Shown here: positions 1 through 16,692 of the stretch, in pieces
Numbering within the stretch: position 1 is the first letter of the stretch
Layout of the letters: every line of letters starts with the position of its first letter
NCBI GenBank assembly: GCA_017163975.1
Contig: JAFFSR010000092.1
Location: 137,001 to 201,000, forward strand
Reading direction: 5' to 3'
Source: Anastatus disparis
Taxonomy: Eukaryota; Arthropoda; Insecta; Hymenoptera; Eupelmidae
Length of the DNA stretch: 64,000 bases
The notes under the pieces: model-generated
The model's input: only the letters and a program-made list of their open reading frames with translations
Told to the model about the DNA's origin: nothing
The model's database searches: none
Translations under genes and position numbers: made by a program

Positions 1-925
1 TTCATATACACACATAAACATACACATAGACATACATACATACATATACACAAATACACATACAAACACACACATACACATACACACATACACAAACACA
101 CAGACACATACACACATACACATACACACATGCAAAAAAACACATACACATACACATACCTATACACACAAACACATACACACATACACATACACACATA
201 CACATACACACATACACATACACACATACACATACACACATACACATACACACATACACATACACACATACACACACACATACACATACACACATACAAA
301 CATACACATACACATACACACTTACACAAACACACATATAGATACACACATATACATACACACATACACATACATACAAACACATACACACATACGCATA
401 CACACATACGCATACACACATACACATACACACATAAACATACACATACACATACATACATATACAAACATACACATACAAACATACACATACACATATA
501 TACATATACAAACATACACATACAAACATACACATACAGAAACACACAGACAGAAACACACATACACACATATACACATAGACATACACATATACACATA
601 CAGACATACACATACACATGTAAACATACACACATACAGAAACACACATACACATACATGCATACACATACACACATACATGTACACACATTCATATACA
701 CACATAAACATACACATACACATACATGTACACACATTCATATACACACATAAACATACACATACACATACATACATACATATACACACATACACATACA
801 CACATACACATACACACATTCACATACATACATACACATACACACATACACATACACACATACACATACACATATACACATACACACATACACATACACA
901 TACACACATACACATACACACACAC

Positions 926-956
<31 letters not shown>

Positions 957-1284
957 TACACATACACACACACATACACACATACACATACACACATACA
1001 CATACACACACACACATACACACATACAGAAACACACACATACATACATACACATACACACATACACACACATAGACATACATACACATATACACATACA
1101 GACATACACATACACATGTAAACATACACACATACAGAAACACACATACACATACATGCACACATACACACATACATGATGTACACACATTCATATACAC
1201 ACATAAACATACACATACACATACATGTACACACATTCATATACACACATAAACATACACATACACATACATACATACATATAC

Positions 1285-1315
<31 letters not shown>

Positions 1316-1925
1316 TCACATAATACACACATACACACATACACATACACACATACACATACACATATACACATACACACATACACATACACACATACAC
1401 ATACACATACAACATACATACACATACACATACACACATACACATACACACATACACATACACACATACACATACACACATACACACATACACATACACA
1501 CCTATACATACAAACATACACATACACATACACACTTACACAAACACACATATAGATACACACATATACATACACACATACACATACACACATACGCATA
1601 CACACATACACATACACACATAAACATACACATACACATACATACATAAACAAACATACACATACAAACATACACATACAGAAACACACAGACAGAAACA
1701 CACATACACACATACACATACACACATACACATACACACATACACATACACACATACACATACACACATAAACATACACACATACAGAAACACACATACA
1801 CATACACACATACACACATAGACATACACATATACACATACAGACATACACATACACACGTAAACATACACACATACAGAAACACACATACACATACACA
1901 CATACACAAACATACATACACATAC

Positions 1926-1962
<37 letters not shown>

Positions 1963-2440
1963 TACACATACACACATACACAAAATACACACATACACAA
2001 ACACATAAACACATACACACACTATACATACACATACACATACACACACATACAGACATATCATACACACAATTACACACACACTACACACATACACATA
2101 CATACATACACATACACACATACATACACATACACATACAAACATACACATACACACATACACACACATACACATACACATACACACATACACACATACA
2201 CATACACACATACACATACACACTTAGACATACACACATAGTGAAACACACATACACATACATGCATACACATACACAGATACATATACACACATTTATA
2301 TACACACATAAATATACACATACACACTTACACAAACACACATACAGATACACACATACACACATACACGTACATACATACACATACACACATAACATAC
2401 ACACATACACATACACACATACTAATACACACAAACACAT

Positions 2441-3185
2441 ATATATGAATATATATATATATACACTGTTACCAATTTTAATCGCTACATCCGGATTTTT
2501 CGGATCCTAAAACAGATGGGAAAAAATGGTCAAAGCAAAAGTTGTAGAAGACGAAGGGAGCCAAACGATGGTCCTGAAAACATTAACCTCAAACTTGACC
2601 TTTATGTTTAAATCAAGGTCAAGTGATTTTTTTAAATAAGGACACCTATTTTTGACTCCGGGTTCGGAAAGAACGGGAAATTTTACGTTCAAAATCATAT
2701 AAAGACATTTCTTTCCAGGTCTTTTGAAGTTCAAATAAAGATCGAACTCCAAAAGATCCATTTTAAGTCGTTTTTTCTAAAAAAAAAAAAGGTTTGATGC
2801 TTTTTGTACAAAACAGGAATGTTGTATCTTCATTCTTTCGAAAGTTATAAGTAAATTAAAGATATTAGCTGTAAAAAAATGTGATTGTTTAAAAAGAAAA
2901 GTCATAACCTCCGAAAGAATAAATATGCAATATTTTTTTTTGTACAAAAAGCATCAAACCTATTTTTTTAGAATCAAACAATTAAAAATTGAGCTTAATA
3001 TTAAAAATAAGCAAAAAATATTAAAATCGTTAAGTAGTTCAGATATTATTAAAGGAATCTTTGACAAAACAGAAATTATTTGTGAATATGCCTTTAATGA
3101 TTACATTATCAATAGTACTGTCTCTCAAGTTTAAACAGCAATAATTCACAATATTTAAAATAAAAGCAAGTTTTAGTATTATGTG
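2441..3185. repeat. Non-satellite island 1 in the satellite array
   Basis: A 745-bp segment of normal base composition opens with a (TA)n run and CACTGTTACC and ends where the ACATACAC satellite resumes. Positions 2587-2690 resemble the inverted arms of the DD41D element at 46756-50354: both have an AAGGTCAAGT motif, a run of T, then TTCGGAAAGA(A/G)CGG and AAATTTTACGT. The right half is a long hairpin. Short ORFs on both strands (84 aa minus, 69 aa plus) resemble nothing I recognise and are not called as genes. It may be a degenerate non-autonomous relative of that transposon, captured and then amplified with the satellite. Confidence 0.75.
2774..2973. repeat. Long inverted repeat in island 1
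   Basis: The left arm 2774-2850 and right arm 2903-2973 are reverse complements with a few mismatches and a poly-A/poly-T length difference. Shared blocks include GGTTTGATGCTTTTTGTACA, ATTCTTTCG and TTATAA/TTATG-type ends. The spacer is about 52 bp. A transcript would form a hairpin of roughly 70 bp. Confidence 0.8.
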
Positions 3186-6100
3186 CACATACGTACATAC
3201 ACATACACAAACACACATACACATACACACATACGCATACACAAATACACATACACACGTACACATACACACATACACATACACACATACACACGTACAC
3301 ATACACACGTACACATACACTTATACACACATACACACATACACATACACACATACACATACACACATACACATACACACATACACATACACACATACAC
3401 ACATACACATACACACATACACACATACACATACACATACACACTAAGACATACACACATAAACATACAAACATACACATACATGCATACACATACACAG
3501 ATACATAAACTCACATTCATATACACACATAAACATACACACACACACACTTACACAAACACACATACAGATACACACATACACATACACATACAGACAT
3601 ACACGTACATACATACACATACACACATACACATACACACATACACATACACACATACACATACACACATACACATACACATACTAATACACACAAACAA
3701 ATACACCTTCACTTATAACCATACATACATACACATACACATACACACATAGACATACACACATATACATACGGACATACACATACACATAAACATACTC
3801 ACATACAGAAACACACATACACATACATGCATACACATAAACATACACATACATACATACATATACACACATACACATACACACATATACATACACACAT
3901 TTACGTACATACATGAACATACACACATACACATACACACATACACATACACACATACACATACGCACATACACATACACACATACACATACACACATAC
4001 ACATACACACATACACATACACACATACACATACACACATAAACATACACACATACAGAAACACACATACACATACACACATACACACACATACACATAC
4101 ACACATTGACATACACATATACACATACAGACATACACATACACACGTGAACATTCACACATACAGAAACACACATACACATACATGCATACACATACAC
4201 ACATACATATACACACATTAATATACACACATAAACATACACATAGACATACATACATACATATACACAAATACACATACAAACACACACATACACATAC
4301 ACACATACACAAACACACATACACATACACACATACACATACACACATGCACAAAAACACATACACATACACATACCTATACACAAATACACATACACAC
4401 ATACACATACACAAAAACATAAAACACATACATACACATACCTATACACACATACACATACAGACATACTCATACACACAATTGCATACACCTACACACA
4501 TACACATACATACATACACATACACATACACACATACACATCCACACATACACATACACACATACACATACACACATACACATACACACATACACACATA
4601 CACATACACACCTACACATACACACTTTTACATACACACATAAACATACACACATACACATACATGCATACACATACACAGATACATAAACACACTTTTA
4701 TATACACCCATAAACATACACATACACACTTACACAAACACACATACAGATACACACATACACATACACACATACACGTACATACATACACATACACACA
4801 TACACATACACACATACACATACACACATACGCATACACACATACTAATATACACAAACAAATACACCTTCACTTATAACCATACATACATACACATACA
4901 TACACACATAGACATACACACATACACATACACACAACATACACACAACACATACATACATATCACACATACACATACACATACATACACACACACATAC
5001 ATACATACACACATCCACATACACACATACACACATACACATACACATACACACATACATATACACACACACACATACACACATACTCATACACACATAC
5101 ACATGCACACATACACATGCACACATACACATACACACATACACACATACACATACACACACATATACACACATACACACATACATACACATAAACATAC
5201 ACACATACAGAAACACATACACACATACACACATACACAACACACATACACAGACACACATACACACATACACATACATAGACATACACATATACACATA
5301 CAGATTTACACATACACACATACACATACACACAAACACATACACACATACACATACACACATAAATATACACATACACATACACACCTACACATACACA
5401 CATATTTAAACACACAAACACATACACAATACATACATACACATACATATACACACATACACACATACACAGACACACATACACACACATACACACATAC
5501 ACTTACACACATACACAGACACACATTTACATACACATACACATACACATACACACATACACATACACACATACACATGCACACATACACATACAACACA
5601 ACAACACACACATACACATACATACACAAACACAAATACATACATACACATACACATACATATACACACATACACAAAAACATACAATTACATGCATACA
5701 CATACACAGATACATATACACACATTCATGTACACACATAAACATACACATACACACTTACAGAAACACATACAGATACGCACTATACATACATACATAC
5801 ATACACGTACATACATAAACATACACACATACACATACACACATACACATACACACATACACATACACACATACACATACACACATACACATACACACAT
5901 ACACACATACACATACATTCATACATACAGATACATATACACAAATACACATACACACATACACACAAACACTTACACACATGAACATACACACATACTA
6001 AAACACAAATACATTTACATGCATACACATACACAGATACATATACACACATTCATATACACACATGAACATACACATACAAACTTACACAAACACACAT

Positions 6101-8066
6101 ACAGATACGCACATACACATACATACATACACGTACATACATACACATACACACATACACATACACACATACACATACACACATACACAAACACACATAC
6201 ACAGATACACATACACACATACACATACGCACATACACATACGCACATATACATACACACATACACATACACACATACACATTTACAGATACACATACAC
6301 ACATACACATACACACATACACACATACACATACACACATACACATACACACATACACATACACACATACACATACACAGATACACATACATACATACAT
6401 ACATACATTTACACACATACATATACATGAATAAACAGACACATACATATACATATATATACATACACAGACACTCGTACACATACACATGCACACATAC
6501 TCATACTCATGCACACATACAAACATACACATACACATGGACACATACACATACACACATACACACATACAAATACACACATACACATACACACATACCC
6601 ACATACACACACATACATAAACACATACATACACAAACATATATGCACATGTACACATACAAATACACACATACATATACACACATACGCACACATACAC
6701 ACATATACATACACACACAAACACACACACTTACACTTATACACACATACACACACTTACAACCATAAGCATACACACATACACATGTACACATACATAC
6801 ATATACAGACACATACACACACGCACACATATACACACATACACACCTACACATACACACATACATATATACACATACACACATACACAAACGCAAATAT
6901 ACATATGCACATACACATAGACATACATACATGCAGTTACAGACATACACATGCAAACATAAACATACACACATACTCATACATACATACTCATACACAC
7001 ATACTGATACACACATACAGAAACATACATACACATACACACATACACATACACACATACAGATACACACATTCATATGCACACATAAACGTACACATAC
7101 CCATACATACATACACATACGAACATACACATACAAACATACACATACATATACACACATACTCATACACACATACACATACACACATACACATACATAT
7201 TCACATACTCATACACACATACATATACACACTTACACAGATACACAGATACACATACACATACACAGATACACATACACACATACACATACACAGATAC
7301 ACATACACACATACACACATACACACATACACACATAGACATAAACATATACACATACAGACATAGACATACACACATAAACATACACACATACAGAAAC
7401 ACACATACACATACATGCATACACATACACACATACATATACACACATTCATATACACACATAAACATACACATACACATACGTACATACATATACACAC
7501 ATACACATACAAACACACACATACACATACACACATACACAAACATACATACACATATACACATACACAAAAACACATACACATACACATACCTATACAC
7601 ACACATACATACAGACATACTATATACACACAACTACATACACCTACACATACACATTCATACATACACATTCATACATACACATACACATACACACATA
7701 CACACATACACATACACACATAAACATACACACATACTGAAACACACATACACATACATGCATACACATACACAGATACATATACACACATTCATATACA
7801 CACATACACATACACACACACATACGCACATACACATACGCACATACATACACACATACACACATACACACATACACATACACACATGAACATACACATA
7901 TTCACATACACACATATCATACACACATACACAAACACACATACACATACACACATACACATACACACATGAACATACACACATACACATACACACATAC
8001 ACATGCACACATACACATACACACATACACATACACACACACATACACATACACACATACACATAC

Positions 8067-8097
<31 letters not shown>

Positions 8098-8765
8098 TAC
8101 ACATACACACATACACATACACACATACACATACACACATACACATACACACATACACATACACACATACACACATAGACATACACATATACACATACAG
8201 ACATACACATACACACGTAAACATACACACATACAGAAACACACATACACATACACACATACACAAACATACATACACATACACACATACACATACACAC
8301 ACATACATACACATACACACATACACATACACACATGCACAAAAACACATACACATACACATACCTATACACACATACACATACAGACATACTCATACAC
8401 ACAATTACATACACCTACACACATACACATACATACATACACATACACATACACACATACACATACAAACATACACATACACACATACACATACACACAT
8501 ACACATACACACATACACACATACACATACACACATACACATACACACTTGGACATACACACATAGTGAAACACACATACACATACATGCATACACATAC
8601 ACAGATACATATACACACATTTATATACACACATAAATATACACATACACACTTACACAAACACACATACAGATACACACATACACACATACACGTACAT
8701 ACATACACATACACACATACACATACACACATACACATACACACATACTAATACACACAAACACA

Positions 8766-9511
8766 TATATATGAATATATATATATATACACTGTTACCA
8801 ATTTTAATCGCTACATCCGGATTTTTCGGATCCTAAAACAGATGGGAAAAAATGGTCAAAGCAAAAGTTGTAGAAGACGAAGGGAGCCAAACGATGGTCC
8901 TGAAAACATTAACCTCAAACTTGACCTTTATGTTTAAATCAAGGTCAAGTGATTTTTTTAAATAAGGACACCTATTTTTGACTCCGGGTTCGGAAAGAAC
9001 GGGAAATTTTACGTTCAAAATCATATAAAGACATTTCTTTCCAGGTCTTTTGAAGTTTAAATAAAGATCGAACTCCAAAAGATCCATTTTAAGTCGTTTT
9101 TTCTAAAAAAAAAAAAGGTTTGATGCTTTTTGTACAAAACAGGAATGTTGTATCTTCATTCTTTCGAAAATTATAAGTAAATTAAAGATATTAGCTGTAA
9201 AAAAATGTGATTGTTTAAAAAGAAAAGTCATAACCTCCGAAAGAATAAATATGCAATATTTTTTTTTGTACAAAAAGCATCAAACCTATTTTTTTAGAAT
9301 CAAACAATTAAAAATTGAGCTTAATATTAAAAATAAGCAAAAAATATTAAAATCGTTAAGTAGTTCAGATATTATTAAAGGAATCTTTGACAAAACAGAA
9401 ATTATTTGTGAATATGCCTTTAATGATTACATTATCAATAGTACTGTCTCTCAAGTTTAAACAGCAATAATTCACAATATTTAAAATAAAAGCAAGTTTT
9501 AGTATTATGTG
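8766..9511. repeat. Non-satellite island 2 (near-identical to island 1)
   Basis: Matches 2441-3185 at a constant offset of 6326. By eye I find only two substitutions: C to T near 9057 (AGTTC/AGTTT) and G to A near 9170 (GAAAG/GAAAA). That implies a very recent duplication, or homogenisation, of the whole 6.3-kb satellite unit. Confidence 0.85.
9100..9299. repeat. Long inverted repeat in island 2
   Basis: Same hairpin as at 2774-2973, at arms 9100-9176 and 9229-9299, with one arm substitution near 9170. Confidence 0.8.
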
Positions 9512-12500
9512 CACATACGTACATACACATACACAAACACACATACACATACACACATACGCATACACAAATACACATACACACGTACACATACACACAT
9601 ACACATACACACATACACACGTACACATACACACGTACACATACACTTATACACACATACACACATACACATACACACATACACATACACACATACACAT
9701 ACACACATACACATACACACATACACACATACACATACACACATACACACATACACATACACACATACACATACACACTAAGACATACACACATAAACAT
9801 ACAAACATACACATACATGCATACACATACACAGATACATAAACTCACATTCATATACACACATAAACATACACACACACACACTTACACAAACACACAT
9901 ACAGATACACACATACACATACACATACAGACATACACGTACATACATACACATACACACATACACATACACACATACACATACACACATACACATACAC
10001 ACATACACATACACATACTAATACACACAAACAAATACACCTTCACTTATAACCATACATACATACACATACACATACACACATAGACATACACACATAT
10101 ACATACGGACATACACATACACATAAACATACTCACATACAGAAACACACATACACATACATGCATACACATAAACATACACATACATACATACATATAC
10201 ACACATACACATACACACATATACATACACACATTTACGTACATACATGAACATACACACATACACATACACACATACACATACACACATACACATACGC
10301 ACATACACATACACACATACACATACACACATACACATACACACATACACATACACACATACACATACACACATAAACATACACACATACAGAAACACAC
10401 ATACACATACACACATACACACACATACACACATTGACATACACATATACACATACAGACATACACATACACACGTGAACATTCACACATACAGAAACAC
10501 ACATACACATACATGCATACACATACACACATACATATACACACATTAATATACACACATAAACATACACATAGACATACATACATACATATACACAAAT
10601 ACACATACAAACACACACATACACATACACACATACACAAACACACATACACATACACACATACACATACACACATGCACAAAAACACATACACATACAC
10701 ATACCTATACACAAATACACATACACACATACACATACACACATGCACAAAAACACATACACATACACATACCTATACACACATACACATACAGACATAC
10801 TCATACACACATTTGCATACACCTACACACATACACATACATACATACACATACACATACACACATACACATCCACACATACACATACACACATACACAT
10901 ACACACATACACATACACACATACACACATACACATACACACCTACACATACACACTTTTACATACACACATAAACATACACACATACACATACATGCAT
11001 ACACATACACAGATACATAAACACACTTTCATATACACCCATAAACATACACATACACACTTACACAAACACACATACAGATACACACATACACATACAC
11101 ACATACACGTACATACATACACATACACACATACACATACACACATACACATACACACATACGCATACACACATACTAATATACACAAACAAATACACCT
11201 TCACTTATAACCATACATACATACACATACACATACACACATAGACATACACACATACACATACACACATAGACATACACACATACACATACACACATAC
11301 ACAGTCACACATACACATACACACATACACATACACACATACACATACACACATCCACATACACACATACACACATACACATACACATACACACATACAT
11401 ATACACACACACACATACACACATACTCATACACACATACACATGCACACATACACATGCACACATACACATACACACATACACACATACACATACACAC
11501 ATATACATACACACATACACATACACACATAAACATACACACATACAGAAACACACATACACACATACACACATACACATACACACATACACAGACACAC
11601 ATACACACATACACATACACATAGACATACACATATACACATACAGATTTACACATACACACATACACATACACACAAACACATAGACACATACACATAC
11701 ACACATAAATATACACATACACATACACACCTACACATACACACATATTTAAACACACAAACACATACACATACGTACATACACATACATATACACACAT
11801 ACACACATACACAGACACACATACACACACACATACACACATACACTTACACACATACACAGACACACATTTACACATACACATACACACATACACATAC
11901 ACACATACACATACACACATACACATGCACACATACACATACAAACACACACATACACATACACACAAACACAAATACACATACACATACACACATACAT
12001 ATACACACATACACAAAAACACATACAATTACATGCATACACATACACAGATACATATACACACATTCATGTACACACATAAACATACACATACACACTT
12101 ACAGAAACACACATACAGATACGCACATACACATACATACATACATACACGTACATACATAAACATACACACATACACATACACACATACACATACACAC
12201 ATACACATACACACATACACATACACACATACACATACACACATACACACATACACATACACACATACACATGAGCACATATACATTCATACATACAGAT
12301 ACATATACACAAATACACATACACACATACACACAAACACTTACACACATGAACATACACACATACTAAAACACAAATACATTTACATGCATACACATAC
12401 ACAGATACATATACACACATTCATATACACACATGAACATACACATACAAACTTACACAAACACACATACAGATACGCACATACACATACATACATACAC

Positions 12501-13777
12501 GTACATACATACACATACACACATACACATACACACATACACATACACACATACACAAACACACATACACAGATACACATACACACATACACATACGCAC
12601 ATACACATACGCACATATACATACACACATACACATACACACATACACATTTACAGATACACATACACACATACACATACACACATACACACATACACAT
12701 ACACACATACACATACACACATACACATACACACATACACATACACAGATACACATACATACATACATACATACATTTACACACATACATATACATGAAT
12801 AAACAGACACATACATATAACATATATATATACACAGACACTGTACACATACACATGCACACATACTCATACTCATGCACACATACAAACATACACATAC
12901 ACATGGACACATACACATACACACATACACACATACAAATACACACATACACATACACACATACCCACATACACACACATACATAAACACATACATACAC
13001 AAACATATATGCACATGTACACATACAAATACACACATACATATACACACATACGCACACATACACACATATACATACACACACAAACACACACACTTAC
13101 ACTTATACACACATACACACACTTACAACCATAAGCATACACACATACACATGTACACATACATACATATACAGACACGCACACATATACACACATACAC
13201 ACCTACACATACACACATACATATATACACATACACACATACACAAACGCAAATATACATATGCACATACACATAGACATACATACATGCAGTTACAGAC
13301 ATACACATGCAAACATAAACATACACACATACTCATACAATACATACTCACACACATACTGATACACACATACAGAAACATACATACATACACACATACA
13401 CATACACACATACAGATACACACATTCATATGCACACATAAACGTACACATACCCATACATACATACACATACGAACATACACATACAAACATACACATA
13501 CATATACACACATACTCATACACACATACACATACACACATACACATACATATTCACATACTCATACACACATACATATACACACTTACACAGATACACA
13601 GATACACATACACATACACAGATACACATACACACATACACATACACAGATACACATACACACATACACACATACACACATACACACATAGACATAAACA
13701 TACACACATAAACATACACACATACAGAAACACACATACACATACATGCATACACATACACACATACATATACACAC

Positions 13778-14300
13778 ATTCATATACACACATAAACATA
13801 CACATACACATACGTACATACATATACACACATACACATACAAACACACACATACACATACACACATACACAAACATACATACACATATACACATACACA
13901 AAAACACATACACATACACATACCTATACACACATACACATACAGACATACTTATACACACAACTACATACACCTACACATACACATTCATACATACACA
14001 TTCATACATACACATACACATACACACATACACACATACACATACACACATAAACATACACACATACTGAAACACACATACACATACATGCATACACATA
14101 CACAGATACATATACACACATTCATATACACACATACACATACACACATACACATACGCACATACACATACGCACATACACATACACACATACACATACA
14201 CACATACACATACACACATGAACATACACATATTCACATACACACATATCATACACACATACACAAACACACATACACATACACACATACACATACACAC
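13778..14300 (+). repeat. Satellite sub-block duplicated at 15868-16440
   Basis: The string of markers here (TCATATACAC, CATACGTACATAC, CACAAAAACACATAC, CCTATACACAC, CATTCATACATAC, ACTGAAACACAC, CATGCATACACATAC, CATATTCACATAC) recurs in the same order about 2.09 kb downstream. It also occurs once upstream near 7448-7990. This shows a second scale of duplication inside the array. Confidence 0.7.
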
Positions 14301-15867
14301 ATGAACATACACACATACACATACACACATACACATGCACACATACACATACACACATACACATACACACACACATACACATACACACATACACATACAC
14401 ACATACATACACATACATATACACATACACATACACACATACACATACACACATACACATACACACATACACATACACACATACACATACACACATACAC
14501 ATACACACATAGACATACACACATACACATACACACATACACATACACACATACACATACACACATACACATACAAACATAAACATACTTACATACACAT
14601 ACACACATACACATACACACATACAGATACTCACATACACATGCGCACATACACATACACACATACACATACACACAAACACATACACACAAATATACAC
14701 ATACACACATACACATACACACACACATCCACACATACACATACACACATACACATACACACATACACATACACACATACACATACACACATACACATAC
14801 ACACATACACATACACACATACACACTTACACACATACCTATACACACATACTCAAACATACATACACATACACACATACACATACACACATACACATTT
14901 ACACTTACACATACACACATACACATACACACATGCACATACACACATACACATACACACATACACATACACAGATACACATACACACAAACACATACAC
15001 ACATGAACAGACACATATACACATACACACATACGCATACACACATACACATACACACATACACATACACACATACACATACACACATACACATACACAC
15101 ATACACATACACACATACACATACACATACACACTTACACATACACACATACACACATACACAAACACACATACACATACACACATACACATACACACAT
15201 ACACAAACACACATACACACATACACATGCACACATGCACATTTACACTTACACATACACACATACGCATACAGACATACACATACACACATACACATAC
15301 ACACATACACATTTACACTTGCACATACACACATACACATACACACATACACATACACACATACAGATACACACATACACATACACACATACACATACAC
15401 ACACATACACACATACACATACACACATACACATACACATACTTATACACACATAGACATACACACTTTTACATACACACATACACATAGCCATACACGC
15501 ATACACATACACACATACACATACACACATACACATACACACATACATATACACACATACACATACACACATACACATACACACATACACAAACACACAT
15601 ACACATACACACATACACATACACACATACACAAACACACATACACACATACACATTCACACATGCACATTTACACTTACACATACACACATACGCATAC
15701 ACACATACACATACACACATACACATACACACATACACATTTACACTTGCACATACACACATACACATACACACATACACATACACACATACAGATACAC
15801 ACATACACATACACACATACACATACACACACATACACACATACACATACACACATGCACATACACA

Positions 15868-16440
15868 CATTCATATACACACATAAACATACACATACAC
15901 ATACGTACATACATATACACACATACACATACAAACACACACATACACATACACACATACACAAACATACATACACATATACACATACACAAAAACACAT
16001 ACACATACACATACCTATACACACATACACATACAGACATACTTATACACACAACTACATACACCTACACATACACATTCATACATACGCATACACATAC
16101 ACATACACCTACACACATACACATTCATACATACACATACACATACACATACACACATACACACATACACATACACACATAAACATACACACATACTGAA
16201 ACACACATACACATACATGCATACACATACACAGATACATATACACACATTCATATACACACATACACATACACACATACACATACGCACATATACACAT
16301 ACTTATACACATACACACATACACATAACACACATACACATACACACATAAACATACACATATTCACATACACACATATCATACACACATACACAAACAC
16401 ACATACACATACACACATACACATACACACATAACATACA
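15868..16440 (+). repeat. Second copy of the 13778-14300 sub-block
   Basis: Same ordered markers as 13778-14300, with small insertions such as an extra CGCATACACATACACATACACC stretch near 16087. It supports recent unequal exchange within the array. Confidence 0.65.
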
Positions 16441-16527
16441 CACATACACATACACACATACACATACACACATACACATACACACATACACATACACACA
16501 CACATACACATACACACATACACATAC

Positions 16528-16558
<31 letters not shown>

Positions 16559-16573
16559 TACACATACACATAC

Positions 16574-16604
<31 letters not shown>

Positions 16605-16655
16605 TACACATACACACATACACATACACACATAGACATACACACATACACATAC

Positions 16656-16692
<37 letters not shown>

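Larger units (their letters stand above)
2441..8765. repeat. Higher-order satellite unit, copy A (about 6.33 kb)
   Basis: Distinctive variants reappear in copy B (from 8766) in the same order. The offset is 6326 in the island, about 6331 near 4857, 6341 near 5757, 6368 near 6065, 6353 near 7194 and 6331 near 7415. The drifting offset reflects small gains and losses of satellite units. The boundaries are arbitrary because the array is tandem; I start the unit at the island. The 1-2440 segment ends with the same sequence that precedes the second island (about 2000-2440 against 8330-8765), so it looks like the tail of a preceding unit. Confidence 0.85.
8766..14515. repeat. Higher-order satellite unit, copy B (truncated)
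   Basis: Collinear with copy A from the second island onward, including rare markers such as the GGACACATAC-like, TTTACGTAC and CCATAAGCATAC variants. Collinearity holds to about 14515, which corresponds to about 8180 of copy A. It then breaks, so the last ~0.6 kb of the unit is missing and no third island follows. The sequence from 14516 to 19105 uses the same 14-bp unit but has its own internal duplications. Confidence 0.8.

Noticed and set aside
2507..2761. 84-codon minus-strand ORF in the satellite island (repeated at 8833-9087)
   Set aside because: No recognisable family. It overlaps the region resembling transposon arms, which also produce open frames (for example 46902-47111) from GGTCAA-type repeats.
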